Positions 26,592-35,210 of a DNA stretch of 64,000 nt are shown piece by piece. The position numbers and the translations under genes were made by a program. Location: positions 1 to 64,000 of the forward strand of contig NZ_JAJFNK010000003.1 of NCBI RefSeq assembly GCF_021739485.1, written 5' to 3'. Source of the stretch: Alicyclobacillus tolerans. GTDB taxonomy: Bacteria; Bacillota; Bacilli; Alicyclobacillales; Alicyclobacillaceae. The notes beneath the pieces are model-generated. The model saw only the letters and a program-made list of their open reading frames with translations. It did not search any database and had not been told where the DNA came from. Position 1 is the first letter of the stretch; each line of letters opens with the position of its first letter.

Positions 26592-26632
26592 GGCAAAGAG
26601 CGCAGGCCCTCCGGCACAGGCGCTCTTTTGCC
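26592..26632 (+). terminator. Strong hairpin between repeat array and hprK
   Basis: GGCAAAGAGCGC (26592-26603) pairs with GCGCTCTTTTGCC (26620-26632), leaving a 16-base loop. The 3' arm contains TTTT. It may terminate msmX transcription or act on the repeat-array transcript. It lies only 21 bases before the hprK start. Confidence 0.65.
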
Positions 26633-26653
26633 AACTGAATGGGGTCGTGTGAT

Positions 26654-27598
26654 GTGAGCAAGGATCGCGCCGTGACCGTAGCCGAACTGATCGAGGGATT
26701 GAACCTGACAGTATTTACACCTCAAGCCCGCTTAGACAAACGGATCGCGACCGTTGACATTAACCGGCCAGGACTAGCGCTGGCAGGATACCTGCGGTAT
26801 CATCCCGCGGAGCGGATCCAACTCCTGGGCCGCACAGAGTTGTCGTTTTTGCGCGGGATGGACAACCGCGAACAGGCTTTGCGCGTGTTTGCCTTGTGTT
26901 CATACGAACAGACGCCGTGTATCATCGTTTCCAGGGGGCAGACGCCGCCGGAATCGCTTCTGCGCGAAGCGAATACTCGCGGCTTGCCCGTGCTTGGCGC
27001 CAACCTCGTAACCACCCGAGCAGCCGCCGTCCTTTCTACGTTTTTGGAGGAACGGCTGGCTCCGGAGACCTTGATTCACGGGGTCTTAGTGGACGTCTAT
27101 GGAATTGGAATCCTCATTACGGGCAGCAGCGGCATTGGCAAGAGTGAAACGGCGCTGGAACTTGTCAAACGCGGACACCGGTTAGTGGCTGACGACGCCG
27201 TGGTCATCAGGCAGGTTGCAGACCACACACTGGTTGGGAGTCCTCCTCCTCTGTTAGAACACTTGCTGGAGATCCGAGGCTTAGGCGTCCTGGACGCAAT
27301 GACCCTGTTTGGAGCAGGGGCTGTGCGGACGCACAAGAAGCTGGCTTTGGTCATCCACCTGGACGTGTGGCGCGACGATGTGGCGTACGACCGGCTTGGG
27401 ATCGACGAGCAAACCGTTCGTATCCTCGATACAGAACTGCCGTCGGTGACGATTCCAGTTCGCCCTGGGCGGAACCTCGCGGTGATTATTGAGGTCGCGG
27501 CGATGAACCACCGTTTGAAGGGCATGGGCTATCATGCAGCGCGGGTGTTTTCCGACCAGTTGAGTGAAGCCATTCAAGGACAGGAAGACTACGACTGA
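26654..27598 (+). CDS. hprK: HPr kinase/phosphorylase
   Basis: The 314-residue product matches HprK: N-terminal domain with RPGLALAGYLRYHPAERIQLLGRTELSFL, catalytic region IHGVLVDVYGIGILITGSSGIGKSE with the P-loop at 157-165, and the C-terminal IPVRPGRNLAVIIEVAAMNHRLKGMGYHAA motif. It phosphorylates Ser46 of HPr and Crh to set up CcpA-dependent catabolite repression, and reverses this as a phosphorylase. GTG 26654 gives MSKDRAVTVAEL; ATG 26639 is in frame but overlaps the upstream hairpin region and lacks a ribosome site. The adjacent rapZ/yvcK/crh region lies 9 kb downstream. Confidence 0.93.
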   Translation: MSKDRAVTVAELIEGLNLTVFTPQARLDKRIATVDINRPGLALAGYLRYHPAERIQLLGRTELSFLRGMDNREQALRVFALCSYEQTPCIIVSRGQTPPESLLREANTRGLPVLGANLVTTRAAAVLSTFLEERLAPETLIHGVLVDVYGIGILITGSSGIGKSETALELVKRGHRLVADDAVVIRQVADHTLVGSPPPLLEHLLEIRGLGVLDAMTLFGAGAVRTHKKLALVIHLDVWRDDVAYDRLGIDEQTVRILDTELPSVTIPVRPGRNLAVIIEVAAMNHRLKGMGYHAARVFSDQLSEAIQGQEDYD

Positions 27599-27600
27599 AC

Positions 27601-27640
27601 AAAAGGGGGCAGCGGCCATGGTTGGCTGCTGCCCCCTCAA
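27601..27640 (-). terminator. Terminator between convergent hprK and argS
   Basis: GGGGGCAGC (27605-27613) pairs with GCTGCCCCC (27628-27636). Read on the minus strand the stem is followed by TTTTG, so it is best as the argS terminator, and may also stop hprK transcripts. Confidence 0.8.
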
Positions 27641-27650
27641 TCGATTGGAG

Positions 27651-29354
27651 TTACATCGCTTCGGGAGCTTCGACCCCGACAAGGTACAGGGCTTGGCGAA
27701 TGACAATTCGAGCTGCGTCCGTCAGGGCGAGGCGGAGTGCGCGTACGTCGCCTTCGGCAGTGAGGATTGGGGAATCATGGTAAAAACGGTTGAAGGCGTG
27801 ACACACGTCGAGCACGAAGCGAGAGATGAGCGACGGATCGAATTCGTCGAGGGCCCGTTCGAAAATTTCTCCGGCTTGCCCGATTTGATAAACCAGGCGC
27901 CACTCGACATCGCTCAACTCGGCAGCCCCAAGAGCTGTGGGTACGGCTAGGCCTGCCTCTTCTGCCTTACGCAGAACGCTGCACGCGCGGGCGTGCGTGT
28001 ACTGAACGTACGGACCGGTTTCCCCGTCGAAGTTTAAGACGTCTTCATAGCGAAAGTCCACATCGTGCATCCGGTACGACTTGAGGTCGTTAAACACGAC
28101 CGCTCCAATCCCGACCATCCGCGCGACGTCGTCTTTGTTCGCAAGGGAAGGGTTTTTTTGTTCGATGATTGACTTCGCTTCATGGATAGCGCGGTCCAAG
28201 ACGTCTTCGAGATAGACGACTTTCCCTCTGCGGGTCGACAAGCGTTCCCCGTTGTACTTCATCATGCCAAAAGCGACGTGCCGGCAGTTCTGTGCCCAAG
28301 GCCGGCCCATGAGTTCAAGTACCTTGAACACTTGTGCAAAGTGGAGGGACTGTTCAGAACCCACCACGTAGATGAGGTGCGACGCACCCAGTTCGTCGTG
28401 CCTGTACAAGGCAGCTGCGAGGTCGCGGGTGGCGTAAATGGTGGCGCCGTCCGATTTGCGAATGATGCAAGGGGGCATATTCCACTCGGACAAGTCCACG
28501 ACTTCGGCCCCTTCGCTTTCCACCAGAAGTCCTTTATTGCCGAGTTCCTCGATGACGGCTTGCATCTTGTCGTTGTAAAAACTCTCGCCTAGGTAATGAT
28601 CAAACGAAACGCCCAGCAAGTCGTACGTTTGCTGAAATGCTTTCAGACTTTCCCCGATGAACCACTTCCACAACCGTGTGGCTTCTTCGTCTCCGTCTTC
28701 GAGTTTTTTAAACCAAGCGCGCGCTTCATCGTCGAGTGCCGGGTTTTGTTCCGCCTCTTGGTGAAAGCGAACGTACAGGTGAAACAGTTCCCGCACAGGG
28801 TTCTTTTTCACGGTTTCTTCGTCGCCCCAGCGCAGATACGCCGCAATGTTCTTGCCAAACTGCGTTCCCCAGTCGCCTAGGTGATTGACTCCAGCCACTT
28901 CGTAGCCATCCATTTTGAGCATGCGTACGATCGCTTGTCCAATCATGGTGGAACGCAGGTGACCGACGCCAAATGGCTTCGCGATGTTGGGGGACGAAAA
29001 GTCCACAGCAGCTTTTTGCCCAGTGCCGCGCCGGCTGGAAAACAGAGATTCCACATCCTGTTGTACGGTTTGAAGGGTTTCGGTAGCCACCGCGACCCGG
29101 TTTAGAGTAATATTGACGTACCCCCCGGCTGTCGCAACTTTGGCAAACAAACCAGACTTTGCGAGGCCGTCAGCCACCTGTTCAGCGATGCTCTGCGGGC
29201 TCTTTCGCAGGGCTTTGGCAAACCGGAAACAGGGCACCGCAAGGTCTCCGAGTTCGGGCTGCGGCGGGTATTCGATCGCGGACAGCACGTCTATTTCCGG
29301 AAGGTCAAGAATGTCACTGGCTGTTTTTGCCAGGAGTTTCTTTTGGGATTTCAT
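27651..29354 (-). CDS. argS: Arginyl-tRNA synthetase
   Basis: This is a 567-residue class I synthetase. An N-terminal Add1-like domain is followed by the HIGH-like motif FSSPNIAKPFGVGHLRST (about residues 118-135). The catalytic core has GDWGTQFG and MMKYNGERLSTRRGKVV in place of KMSKS, as is normal for many ArgRS. The C-terminal anticodon domain has FDGETGPYVQYTHARACSVLR and a final EAPEAM. ATG 29354 is preceded on the minus strand by GGAGAG. No T-box is seen; a TATAAT with extended TGC lies at 29411-29403. Confidence 0.96.
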   Translation of the reverse strand: MKSQKKLLAKTASDILDLPEIDVLSAIEYPPQPELGDLAVPCFRFAKALRKSPQSIAEQVADGLAKSGLFAKVATAGGYVNITLNRVAVATETLQTVQQDVESLFSSRRGTGQKAAVDFSSPNIAKPFGVGHLRSTMIGQAIVRMLKMDGYEVAGVNHLGDWGTQFGKNIAAYLRWGDEETVKKNPVRELFHLYVRFHQEAEQNPALDDEARAWFKKLEDGDEEATRLWKWFIGESLKAFQQTYDLLGVSFDHYLGESFYNDKMQAVIEELGNKGLLVESEGAEVVDLSEWNMPPCIIRKSDGATIYATRDLAAALYRHDELGASHLIYVVGSEQSLHFAQVFKVLELMGRPWAQNCRHVAFGMMKYNGERLSTRRGKVVYLEDVLDRAIHEAKSIIEQKNPSLANKDDVARMVGIGAVVFNDLKSYRMHDVDFRYEDVLNFDGETGPYVQYTHARACSVLRKAEEAGLAVPTALGAAELSDVEWRLVYQIGQAGEIFERALDEFDPSLISRFVLDVCHAFNRFYHDSPILTAEGDVRALRLALTDAARIVIRQALYLVGVEAPEAM

Positions 29355-29402
29355 AACGAATTCTCTCCTTGCTTTTGCCGTATCCGTACCATGAATTCAC
29401 AT

Positions 29403-29411
29403 ATTATAGCA
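29403..29411 (-). promoter_or_regulatory. argS promoter -10 (extended)
   Basis: On the minus strand TGCTATAAT ends at 29403, a consensus -10 with extended TG. The -35 match is weak (TTTCGC with about 19 bases spacing). It lies about 50 bases upstream of the argS start. Confidence 0.55.
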
Positions 29412-29454
29412 CGTTCCGGCCACGCCCGCGAAACTTCATCCCGAAACGGCGCTG

Positions 29455-29463
29455 TGGTATACT
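29455..29463 (+). promoter_or_regulatory. Promoter -10 for the TPR-trxB block (extended)
   Basis: TGGTATACT (29455-29463) is an extended -10 hexamer on the plus strand, 115 bases before the TPR gene. It is divergent from the argS promoter. The -35 region is poor, as is common for extended -10 promoters. Confidence 0.5.
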
Positions 29464-29577
29464 TTTCTCAATCGAGTTCACATAACAAAATTGGTTTTAC
29501 CGGACGAAGATGCACATTCCAACGACAACGATTCAACCTGAAATCAGCATAGATGATTCACCGCTGGAGGTGGCCCC

Positions 29578-31320
29578 TTGGATAAGAATAGGACGCAAGA
29601 GCTCCGACAGATAAGAACTGTCCGACACAGCAACGTCATCTCGATGCGTATGGACGCCGCCTATTTCTTTGAGCGGGGCGTGCGGTTCATGCAGAGAAAC
29701 GACTTGAAAAACGCCCTCAAAGCGTTCCAAAAAACTGTGGAGTTTGAACCGGAAAACCCGATTAATCACTGCAATTTAGCCGGAGTATTGTCAGAACTCG
29801 GAGAATTTGAACAGTCCAACGAAGTCCTTTTGCACGTCTTAGCGGACCTCGACCCGACCATGTCGGAATGCCAGTTTTACTTGGCCAACAATTACGCAAA
29901 CATGGGCCAGTACGACATTGCCGAAGAATACGTACTGAGCTATCTCGATGCCGAACCAGACGGAGAGTACGCTGAAGAAGCTACGGAAATGCTCGATGTC
30001 CTTATCGATGAATTTGGCGGCGGCAAGGCGTACGCACAGTGGGAAGCCAAACGCCAGCAGCAAGAGCGCCAGTTGGCGGAGCGCGACGGGCGAAACCTGT
30101 TGGAAGAGGGACAGTTTGAAGCGGCCGTGGAATGGCTGGAACAAATCGTCGCTTCCGATTCCGCGAATACGGCGGCCCAGAACAACCTGTCGTTGGCTTA
30201 CTACTATACAGGCCAGCATGGTATGGCTTTAACGATGACCCGCCAGGTGTTGGAGCAGCAGCCCGACAACATTCACGCCCTGTGTAACTTTGTCGTATTC
30301 ACCAAGCAGCTCGGACCTAAGGACGAGCACAAAAGCGCGGTAGATGCGCTGGTCAAGGTGTTTCCGCTTCACTACGACCAAGCCATGAAGGTGGGCACAA
30401 CGTTGGGACTGGTCGGCGAGCATCGCGCAGCCCTCTCCGTGTTTTACCGATTGGCCAGGATTGTAGAGAGGCCGGAGCCCATCCTGATTCACTCTTTGTC
30501 TGCTGCGGCTGCCAATTCAGGTCAGTACGGGCTGGCAAGGCGCGGTTGGAAACTACTCAGTCAAATGCCGGATATGAAGGAAGTGGCGCAGTACTATCTG
30601 AACCATGTGGCCCATGCCGTGGCCAAGGGACAGCGCACGATGCGGGTCAGTTACCAATACGACTTGCCGCTTCAAGTTCAGTTTGCGGAAATGAAAAAGC
30701 GCCTAGGTCAGGGCAGTCTCGAGACGTGGCGTCAGGACCCGCTGCTTCGGGCTTCTCTGTATTGGGGTCTGCGTCACGGGAACGCAGACACCCAAAAGGC
30801 GGTCATCCGGACTTTGGCTTTGATTGCGGACGGGGATGCGGAAAAAGCCGTACGGTCCTTTTTGAAACGGGGGGACCTTGACGTGACCCTGCAGTCTGCC
30901 GCATTGTTTGCTCTGCAGCGCGGCGGAGCCAGGGGGCGCGTTGATGTGTGGCGAAACGGACAGTTGGAATCCATTCGCATGAGCGACGTTCCAAAGGACG
31001 TCATTATGCACGTCGAACCCATCTGGACGGAAATCTGGGTCAGGGCCGAACGCTGGCTCAAGGCAAATCAAAAGACGAAGTACACCAGCGAACTCAAGCG
31101 GGTTTGGGTTTCGTTTCTCAAGCACATTTTTATCCGGGCAGACATTAAGATGTTGAAGCCGGACGTTTGGGTTGCTGGACTGATTTATTCAGCGTTAAAG
31201 CGCCACAATGAACCCGCTGTGCAAAAAGACATCGCCGAAATGTTTCAGGTGTCTGTTCCGTCGATACGCAAGGCAGCGCTCCGTTTGGATAGCTTTTTCT
31301 TGAAAATGCCCGAATTTTAA
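29578..31320 (+). CDS. TPR-repeat protein upstream of trxB (YvcD-like)
   Basis: This 580-residue soluble protein has no signal peptide. Tetratricopeptide repeats are clear in the first 260 residues (FERGVRFMQRNDLKNALKAFQKTVEFEPENPINHCNLAGVLSELGEFEQSNEVL, and later AAQNNLSLAYYYTGQHGMALTMTRQVLEQQPDN). The second half is helical with no known motif until a helix-turn-helix-like end (IAEMFQVSVPSIRKAALRL). TTG 29578 follows GGAGGTGG. Its place before trxB equals that of B. subtilis yvcD, a TPR protein of unknown function. Confidence 0.78.
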   Translation: MDKNRTQELRQIRTVRHSNVISMRMDAAYFFERGVRFMQRNDLKNALKAFQKTVEFEPENPINHCNLAGVLSELGEFEQSNEVLLHVLADLDPTMSECQFYLANNYANMGQYDIAEEYVLSYLDAEPDGEYAEEATEMLDVLIDEFGGGKAYAQWEAKRQQQERQLAERDGRNLLEEGQFEAAVEWLEQIVASDSANTAAQNNLSLAYYYTGQHGMALTMTRQVLEQQPDNIHALCNFVVFTKQLGPKDEHKSAVDALVKVFPLHYDQAMKVGTTLGLVGEHRAALSVFYRLARIVERPEPILIHSLSAAAANSGQYGLARRGWKLLSQMPDMKEVAQYYLNHVAHAVAKGQRTMRVSYQYDLPLQVQFAEMKKRLGQGSLETWRQDPLLRASLYWGLRHGNADTQKAVIRTLALIADGDAEKAVRSFLKRGDLDVTLQSAALFALQRGGARGRVDVWRNGQLESIRMSDVPKDVIMHVEPIWTEIWVRAERWLKANQKTKYTSELKRVWVSFLKHIFIRADIKMLKPDVWVAGLIYSALKRHNEPAVQKDIAEMFQVSVPSIRKAALRLDSFFLKMPEF

Positions 31321-31338
31321 GGGCTAACTTCCCAAAAA

Positions 31339-31404
31339 CGGCCGGAGGTATTTGTATCCTTCGGCCGGAAACGATATGATGAGCGTTGAAAAGACGCTTT
31401 TTTT
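31339..31404 (+). terminator. Tandem hairpins before trxB
   Basis: CGGCCGGAGG (31339-31348) pairs with CCTTCGGCCG (31358-31367). A second stem, AGCGT (31382-31386) with ACGCT (31394-31398), runs into TTTTTTT. The second is a typical intrinsic terminator for the TPR gene; the first may stabilise the 3' end. Confidence 0.7.
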
Positions 31405-31437
31405 CGTATATGCAACTGACACAAGGAGGGCTAGAAA

Positions 31438-32388
31438 ATGTACGATCTCGTTGTCATTGGCGGGGGTCCGGCCGGTCTTTCTGCAGGCGTGTACGCGGCC
31501 AGAGCGAACCTTAAAACCTTAATTATTGAGAAAGGCCTGCCTGGCGGTCAGATGCAAAACACCATGGAAGTCGAGAACTACACGGGTATAAAAACGATTT
31601 TAGGCCCTGAGCTGTCGGAGTCTATGCGCGCCCATGCGGACTATTTGGGTGTTGAAATCAAAATGACAGACGTGGCCAGCATAGATATGAAGAGCCAGCC
31701 CAAGGTGGTTCAAACGTCAGATGGGGACATCGAAGCGAAAGCAGTGCTGATTGCAACGGGCGCAGCACCGAGGAAACTCGGCGTGCCCGGAGAAGACAAG
31801 TTGTCTGGACGTGGCGTCAGCTGGTGCGCAGTGTGTGACGGGGCATTCTTCAAAAACAAAAAAATTGCCGTAATCGGCGGCGGCGACAGCGCGATCGAAG
31901 AAGGCACGTTTTTGACGCGCTTTGGCGAGTCCGTGACGGTCATTCACCGGCGCGACAAGCTGCGGGCACAGCCAATCCTGCAGCAACGGGCTTTCTCGTC
32001 GGAAAAGATGGACTTTATCTGGAATCACACCGTCGTTGAGATTTTCGGTGAGAAGAAAGTTACTGGAATCAAGATCAAACACGTAGATACAGGCGAAGAA
32101 CAGACGCTGGACATGGATGGAGTGTTCATCTACATCGGGTTCGACCCTATGACGTCGTTTATCACCGATAAAGAAATCCTCGACGCCGAGGGTTACGTGT
32201 TGACGGATGACGATATGCGCACTTCCATCCCAGGCGTGTTTGCCGCAGGTGACGTGCGCCCGAAGGGCCTCCGGCAAATCATTACTGCCGCTTCGGATGG
32301 GGCCATTGCGGCGATGAGCGCCTATCACTTCATTGAGTCCCTCTCAGACACCGAGCGGGAGGCGGTTTCCGCTCAGACGAAGAACTAA
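31438..32388 (+). CDS. trxB: Thioredoxin reductase
   Basis: This is a 316-residue FAD/NAD(P)H flavoprotein. It has an N-terminal GGGPAGLSAG dinucleotide motif, the redox-active pair C130-A-V-C133 in SWCAVCDG, a second nucleotide site VIGGGDSAIEEG, and the C-terminal GVFAAGDVRPKGLRQI. It keeps thioredoxin reduced using NADPH. ATG 31438 follows AAGGAGGG. In B. subtilis trxB has the same upstream TPR gene and the same downstream rapZ block. Confidence 0.96.
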   Translation: MYDLVVIGGGPAGLSAGVYAARANLKTLIIEKGLPGGQMQNTMEVENYTGIKTILGPELSESMRAHADYLGVEIKMTDVASIDMKSQPKVVQTSDGDIEAKAVLIATGAAPRKLGVPGEDKLSGRGVSWCAVCDGAFFKNKKIAVIGGGDSAIEEGTFLTRFGESVTVIHRRDKLRAQPILQQRAFSSEKMDFIWNHTVVEIFGEKKVTGIKIKHVDTGEEQTLDMDGVFIYIGFDPMTSFITDKEILDAEGYVLTDDDMRTSIPGVFAAGDVRPKGLRQIITAASDGAIAAMSAYHFIESLSDTEREAVSAQTKN

Positions 32389-32437
32389 GAAAACCCAAAA
32401 AAGGTATTTCCAAACAGGGAAGGACTGAAGCCCTGCC

Positions 32438-34426
32438 ATGGAATCGCAAAATAAAGGCTCTGGAATAGGGATGGATTCGAAGTTTGCCATCATCGGCACC
32501 GCAGGGCACATCGACCACGGCAAGACTGCCCTGGTGACTCGTCTTACTGGGAAGAACACGGACCGCTTAAAGGAAGAGCAGGAGCGGGGCATCTCCATCG
32601 ATATTGATTTTGCTCCCTTGGCTTACCCAGACGGCGTCCTGATTGGCATAGTGGATGTCCCGGGGCACGAGCGCTTTGTTCGCAATATGTTGGCTGGAGC
32701 GGCGGGAATTGACGCCGCTCTGCTTGTTGTTGACGTCAATGAAGGCATCAAACCGCAGACGCGAGAACACGTCGCCATTCTTGAACTGCTGGGGGTTGAA
32801 CAGGGCATTGTAGCCTTGACCAAAGTAGACCTCGCCGACCCCGAGTGGATTGAGCTTGCTCGAGAAGTGGTCATGGAAGAACTATCTGACACTGTATTTG
32901 GTCAGGCGCCGCTGTTTGCAACCAGTACAAAAACCGGTCAAGGAATTGACGAGCTGCGCCAAGCCCTGCACGATTTGGCACTATCGGTCCGGTCGCGGGA
33001 CCTTAACGGTGCGTTTCGGCTCCCGGTGGACAAAGTGTTTTCGATTCCCGGGATTGGAACCGTGGTCAGCGGAACCGTTTGGCGCGGTCAAGTCAAGCAA
33101 GGCGACGTCCTGGAGGTTTTGCCCAAACGCAAACCCGTGCGGGTGCGCACCGTGCAAAGCCACGGAAGTACCGTCTCGTCTGCGCAGGCGGGGCAGCGCA
33201 CCGCGTTGAACCTGACGGGCATTGAGAAAGACGACATCCGCCGCGGTCACGTTCTGGCGGCAGAAGGAACGCTGACGGAGACCACCTTGATTGATGCCCG
33301 GATCCGCCTGTTGGAGGAAGCGCCAAAGCCCCTTGTTCACCGCGAGCGGGTTCACCTGCACCTTGGCACTGCCGAAGTCTTGAGCCGCGTGTTGCTGCTG
33401 GAGGGGGACCAGTTGGCCCCAGGGGATAGCGGCTTGGCGCAACTCATTCTAGAGCGGCCGATTGTTTGTGAGGCGACCGATCCGTTTGTATTGCGCAGCT
33501 ATTCGCCAGTGACGACCATTGGCGGCGGGCGAGTCTTGACTGCTCGAGCACCGAGGCTGCTGCGCAGGAAACGCGATTTGGTGCTGCGCATGCTTGGAGC
33601 GAAAGACAGCGACTCTCCGCTGCAGCGTCTGGCTGCCTTAGCCAGACAAGGGGAGTCTTTCGCGGTTGCCGACGCCATCCGCGAGTTTGGAGTGACGGAA
33701 GAAGAGGCTAAGCAGATGCTCGAAGATGGCGTCCGGGAAGGACTGTTAGTGGAACTCCCGAGCGGTTGGTACAGTCCCCAGTCCATTGACGCTTTGTTGG
33801 ATAAGCTTGCACAGGCGCTTGCAGCGGCTCACCAAAAGCGCAGGTTCGAACCGTTTGTGCCTAGGACCCTGATTCAAAGTGCACTTGGCAAGCAGTTTCC
33901 GGCTCGGGACTACGAATGGCTGCTTGCCGCTGGACAAGAGCGCGGCTTGTGGACAATCACGCAAACAGGCATCAAGGCGACGGACTGGGAGGTACAACTG
34001 AATGACGCAGAATCGGCAATGCTCGTTCAAATGCTGCACAGTTTGGAAGAAGCGCGCACAGCCGGCCGGACCGAAGACGAACTGTGCAGCGTCTTTGCAA
34101 CGCGAGCTGGCATCGCCAAAGGGTTGTTGAAGTACGCGGTTTTGACCGAGCAGGTCATTCCTGTAGCTCCAGACGTGTTTGTTCTCGCAGCTGTGTTTTT
34201 GAGCGACCTTCTAAAGATTGCGCGGCTTCAGGAACAAAGCGGGGAGTTCACCGTTGCGAATGTCCGGGATGAGTTAGGAAGTGGCCGCAAAACCGCCGTG
34301 ACACTGCTGGAGTATATGGATAAGCAAGGCTTCTCCAAACGGGTTGGAGATGTGCGCACCCTTACCCCCTTAGCCACCGAGTGGCTGTCAGCGCATTCTA
34401 ATGCAACTCGTTCATTCAATGCCTGA
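32438..34426 (+). CDS. selB: SelB, selenocysteine-specific elongation factor
   Basis: The product has 662 residues. EF-Tu-like G domain: GTAGHIDHGKTALV (G1), DVPGHERF (G3), TKVDLAD (G4); followed by beta-barrel domains II and III and a long C-terminal region of winged-helix repeats (from about residue 390: EFGVTEEEAKQMLEDGVREGLLVEL, and three later ones) that binds the SECIS mRNA hairpin. SelB delivers Sec-tRNA to recoded UGA codons. ATG 32438 is used; ATG 32471 (MDSKFAIIGT) is an alternative. No selA, selC, selD or obvious selenoprotein lies in the window. Confidence 0.92.
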   Translation: MESQNKGSGIGMDSKFAIIGTAGHIDHGKTALVTRLTGKNTDRLKEEQERGISIDIDFAPLAYPDGVLIGIVDVPGHERFVRNMLAGAAGIDAALLVVDVNEGIKPQTREHVAILELLGVEQGIVALTKVDLADPEWIELAREVVMEELSDTVFGQAPLFATSTKTGQGIDELRQALHDLALSVRSRDLNGAFRLPVDKVFSIPGIGTVVSGTVWRGQVKQGDVLEVLPKRKPVRVRTVQSHGSTVSSAQAGQRTALNLTGIEKDDIRRGHVLAAEGTLTETTLIDARIRLLEEAPKPLVHRERVHLHLGTAEVLSRVLLLEGDQLAPGDSGLAQLILERPIVCEATDPFVLRSYSPVTTIGGGRVLTARAPRLLRRKRDLVLRMLGAKDSDSPLQRLAALARQGESFAVADAIREFGVTEEEAKQMLEDGVREGLLVELPSGWYSPQSIDALLDKLAQALAAAHQKRRFEPFVPRTLIQSALGKQFPARDYEWLLAAGQERGLWTITQTGIKATDWEVQLNDAESAMLVQMLHSLEEARTAGRTEDELCSVFATRAGIAKGLLKYAVLTEQVIPVAPDVFVLAAVFLSDLLKIARLQEQSGEFTVANVRDELGSGRKTAVTLLEYMDKQGFSKRVGDVRTLTPLATEWLSAHSNATRSFNA

Positions 34427-34547
34427 GAATCGAGCACGTTCCAAATGTCACAAATTCTTAAAGCCGTTGTAACACAACTGAAATGTACCCAATATATGAT
34501 GACAGTGCATCACATTTGACCCCCTTTTAATATATTGAATGTATTTG

Positions 34548-34576
34548 GCGCCCTGCGAACGGGCGCTCTTTTTTTT
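34548..34576 (+). terminator. Intrinsic terminator downstream of selB
   Basis: GCGCCC (34548-34553) pairs with GGGCGC (34561-34566) and is followed by TC and eight T residues. It lies 120 bases after the selB stop, leaving a long AT-rich 3' stretch. Confidence 0.85.
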
Positions 34577-34594
34577 GCTGGCGCACTTCAAAAA

Positions 34595-34627
34595 CGGGCG
34601 CCCGAATGCTTCGGATTCCTGCGCCCT
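34595..34627 (+). other. Nested hairpin upstream of the nudix gene
   Basis: GGGCGC (34596-34601) pairs with GCGCCC (34621-34626), enclosing an inner stem CCGAA-TGC-TTCGG (34602-34614). It is not followed by T residues. It may be a second terminator arm or a leader structure for the nudix-rapZ operon. Confidence 0.45.
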
Positions 34628-34680
34628 GGTTTGTGAGTGCATGCCGGGCATGCTATGCTACTTTTAGCGGGGTGAAAAAG

Positions 34681-35181
34681 ATGCAAGTCATCGTCAACTG
34701 CATGGTTCGTTTGAACCAGGGTATCGTCATGATTCAAAAACCCCGGCGCGGTTGGTGGTTTTTGCCGGGCGGGAAGATCGAAGAAAATGAGCTCTGGCCC
34801 GAGGCGGCCCGCCGTGAGGTGTTGGAAGAGACAGGACTGTCCGTGGAGGGGTTGCAGCTGCGGGGAGTTCATTTATTGCATATTGAAAAAGAAGCCCCAT
34901 ATTCGACGGTGGATCGGATGATTGCCCAATTCTCTGCGCAAGCCGTCAGCGGGTCGCTGAATCAGAACTCCAGAGAGGGTCGGCTTGCCATTGTCGATCC
35001 GGATAAACTGCACGAACTGCCTATGGATGAAGGCGACCGCTTGATGCTTCAACACGTGCTGTGGGCAAACAGCCGTCAGGAATCGACCGTCTTTTTTGGG
35101 AAATTTACGTATACGTCGGACCACCAGTTGGTCACGTGGCGGATGAGTCCGCAAGGCGTTGTAGATGTCGTTAAGAGTTAA
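34681..35181 (+). CDS. yvcI: Nudix hydrolase (YvcI-like)
   Basis: The 166-residue protein carries the Nudix box GGKIEENELWPEAARREVLEETGL at about residues 30-53, with REVLEE metal-binding glutamates. Nudix enzymes hydrolyse nucleoside diphosphate derivatives; in B. subtilis YvcI sits in the same place before rapZ, and its substrate is uncertain. ATG 34681 follows GCGGGGTG; an upstream in-frame start at 34606 would run through the hairpin and is rejected. Confidence 0.87.
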   Translation: MQVIVNCMVRLNQGIVMIQKPRRGWWFLPGGKIEENELWPEAARREVLEETGLSVEGLQLRGVHLLHIEKEAPYSTVDRMIAQFSAQAVSGSLNQNSREGRLAIVDPDKLHELPMDEGDRLMLQHVLWANSRQESTVFFGKFTYTSDHQLVTWRMSPQGVVDVVKS

Positions 35182-35210
35182 GCGGATTTGGAGAAGGAGA
35201 AATCATCGCT

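Noticed and set aside
26323..26725. Minus-strand open frames over the 31-bp repeats encoding a repeated peptide
   Set aside because: They exist only because the repeat has no stop in those frames, lack a ribosome site, and continue into hprK and msmX. Treated as non-coding repeats.
34595..34627. SECIS element
   Set aside because: The stem is intergenic and not downstream of an in-frame TGA.
34427..34680. tRNA-Sec (selC) next to selB
   Set aside because: No cloverleaf or GGTTCRA-type T loop could be found in the gap.
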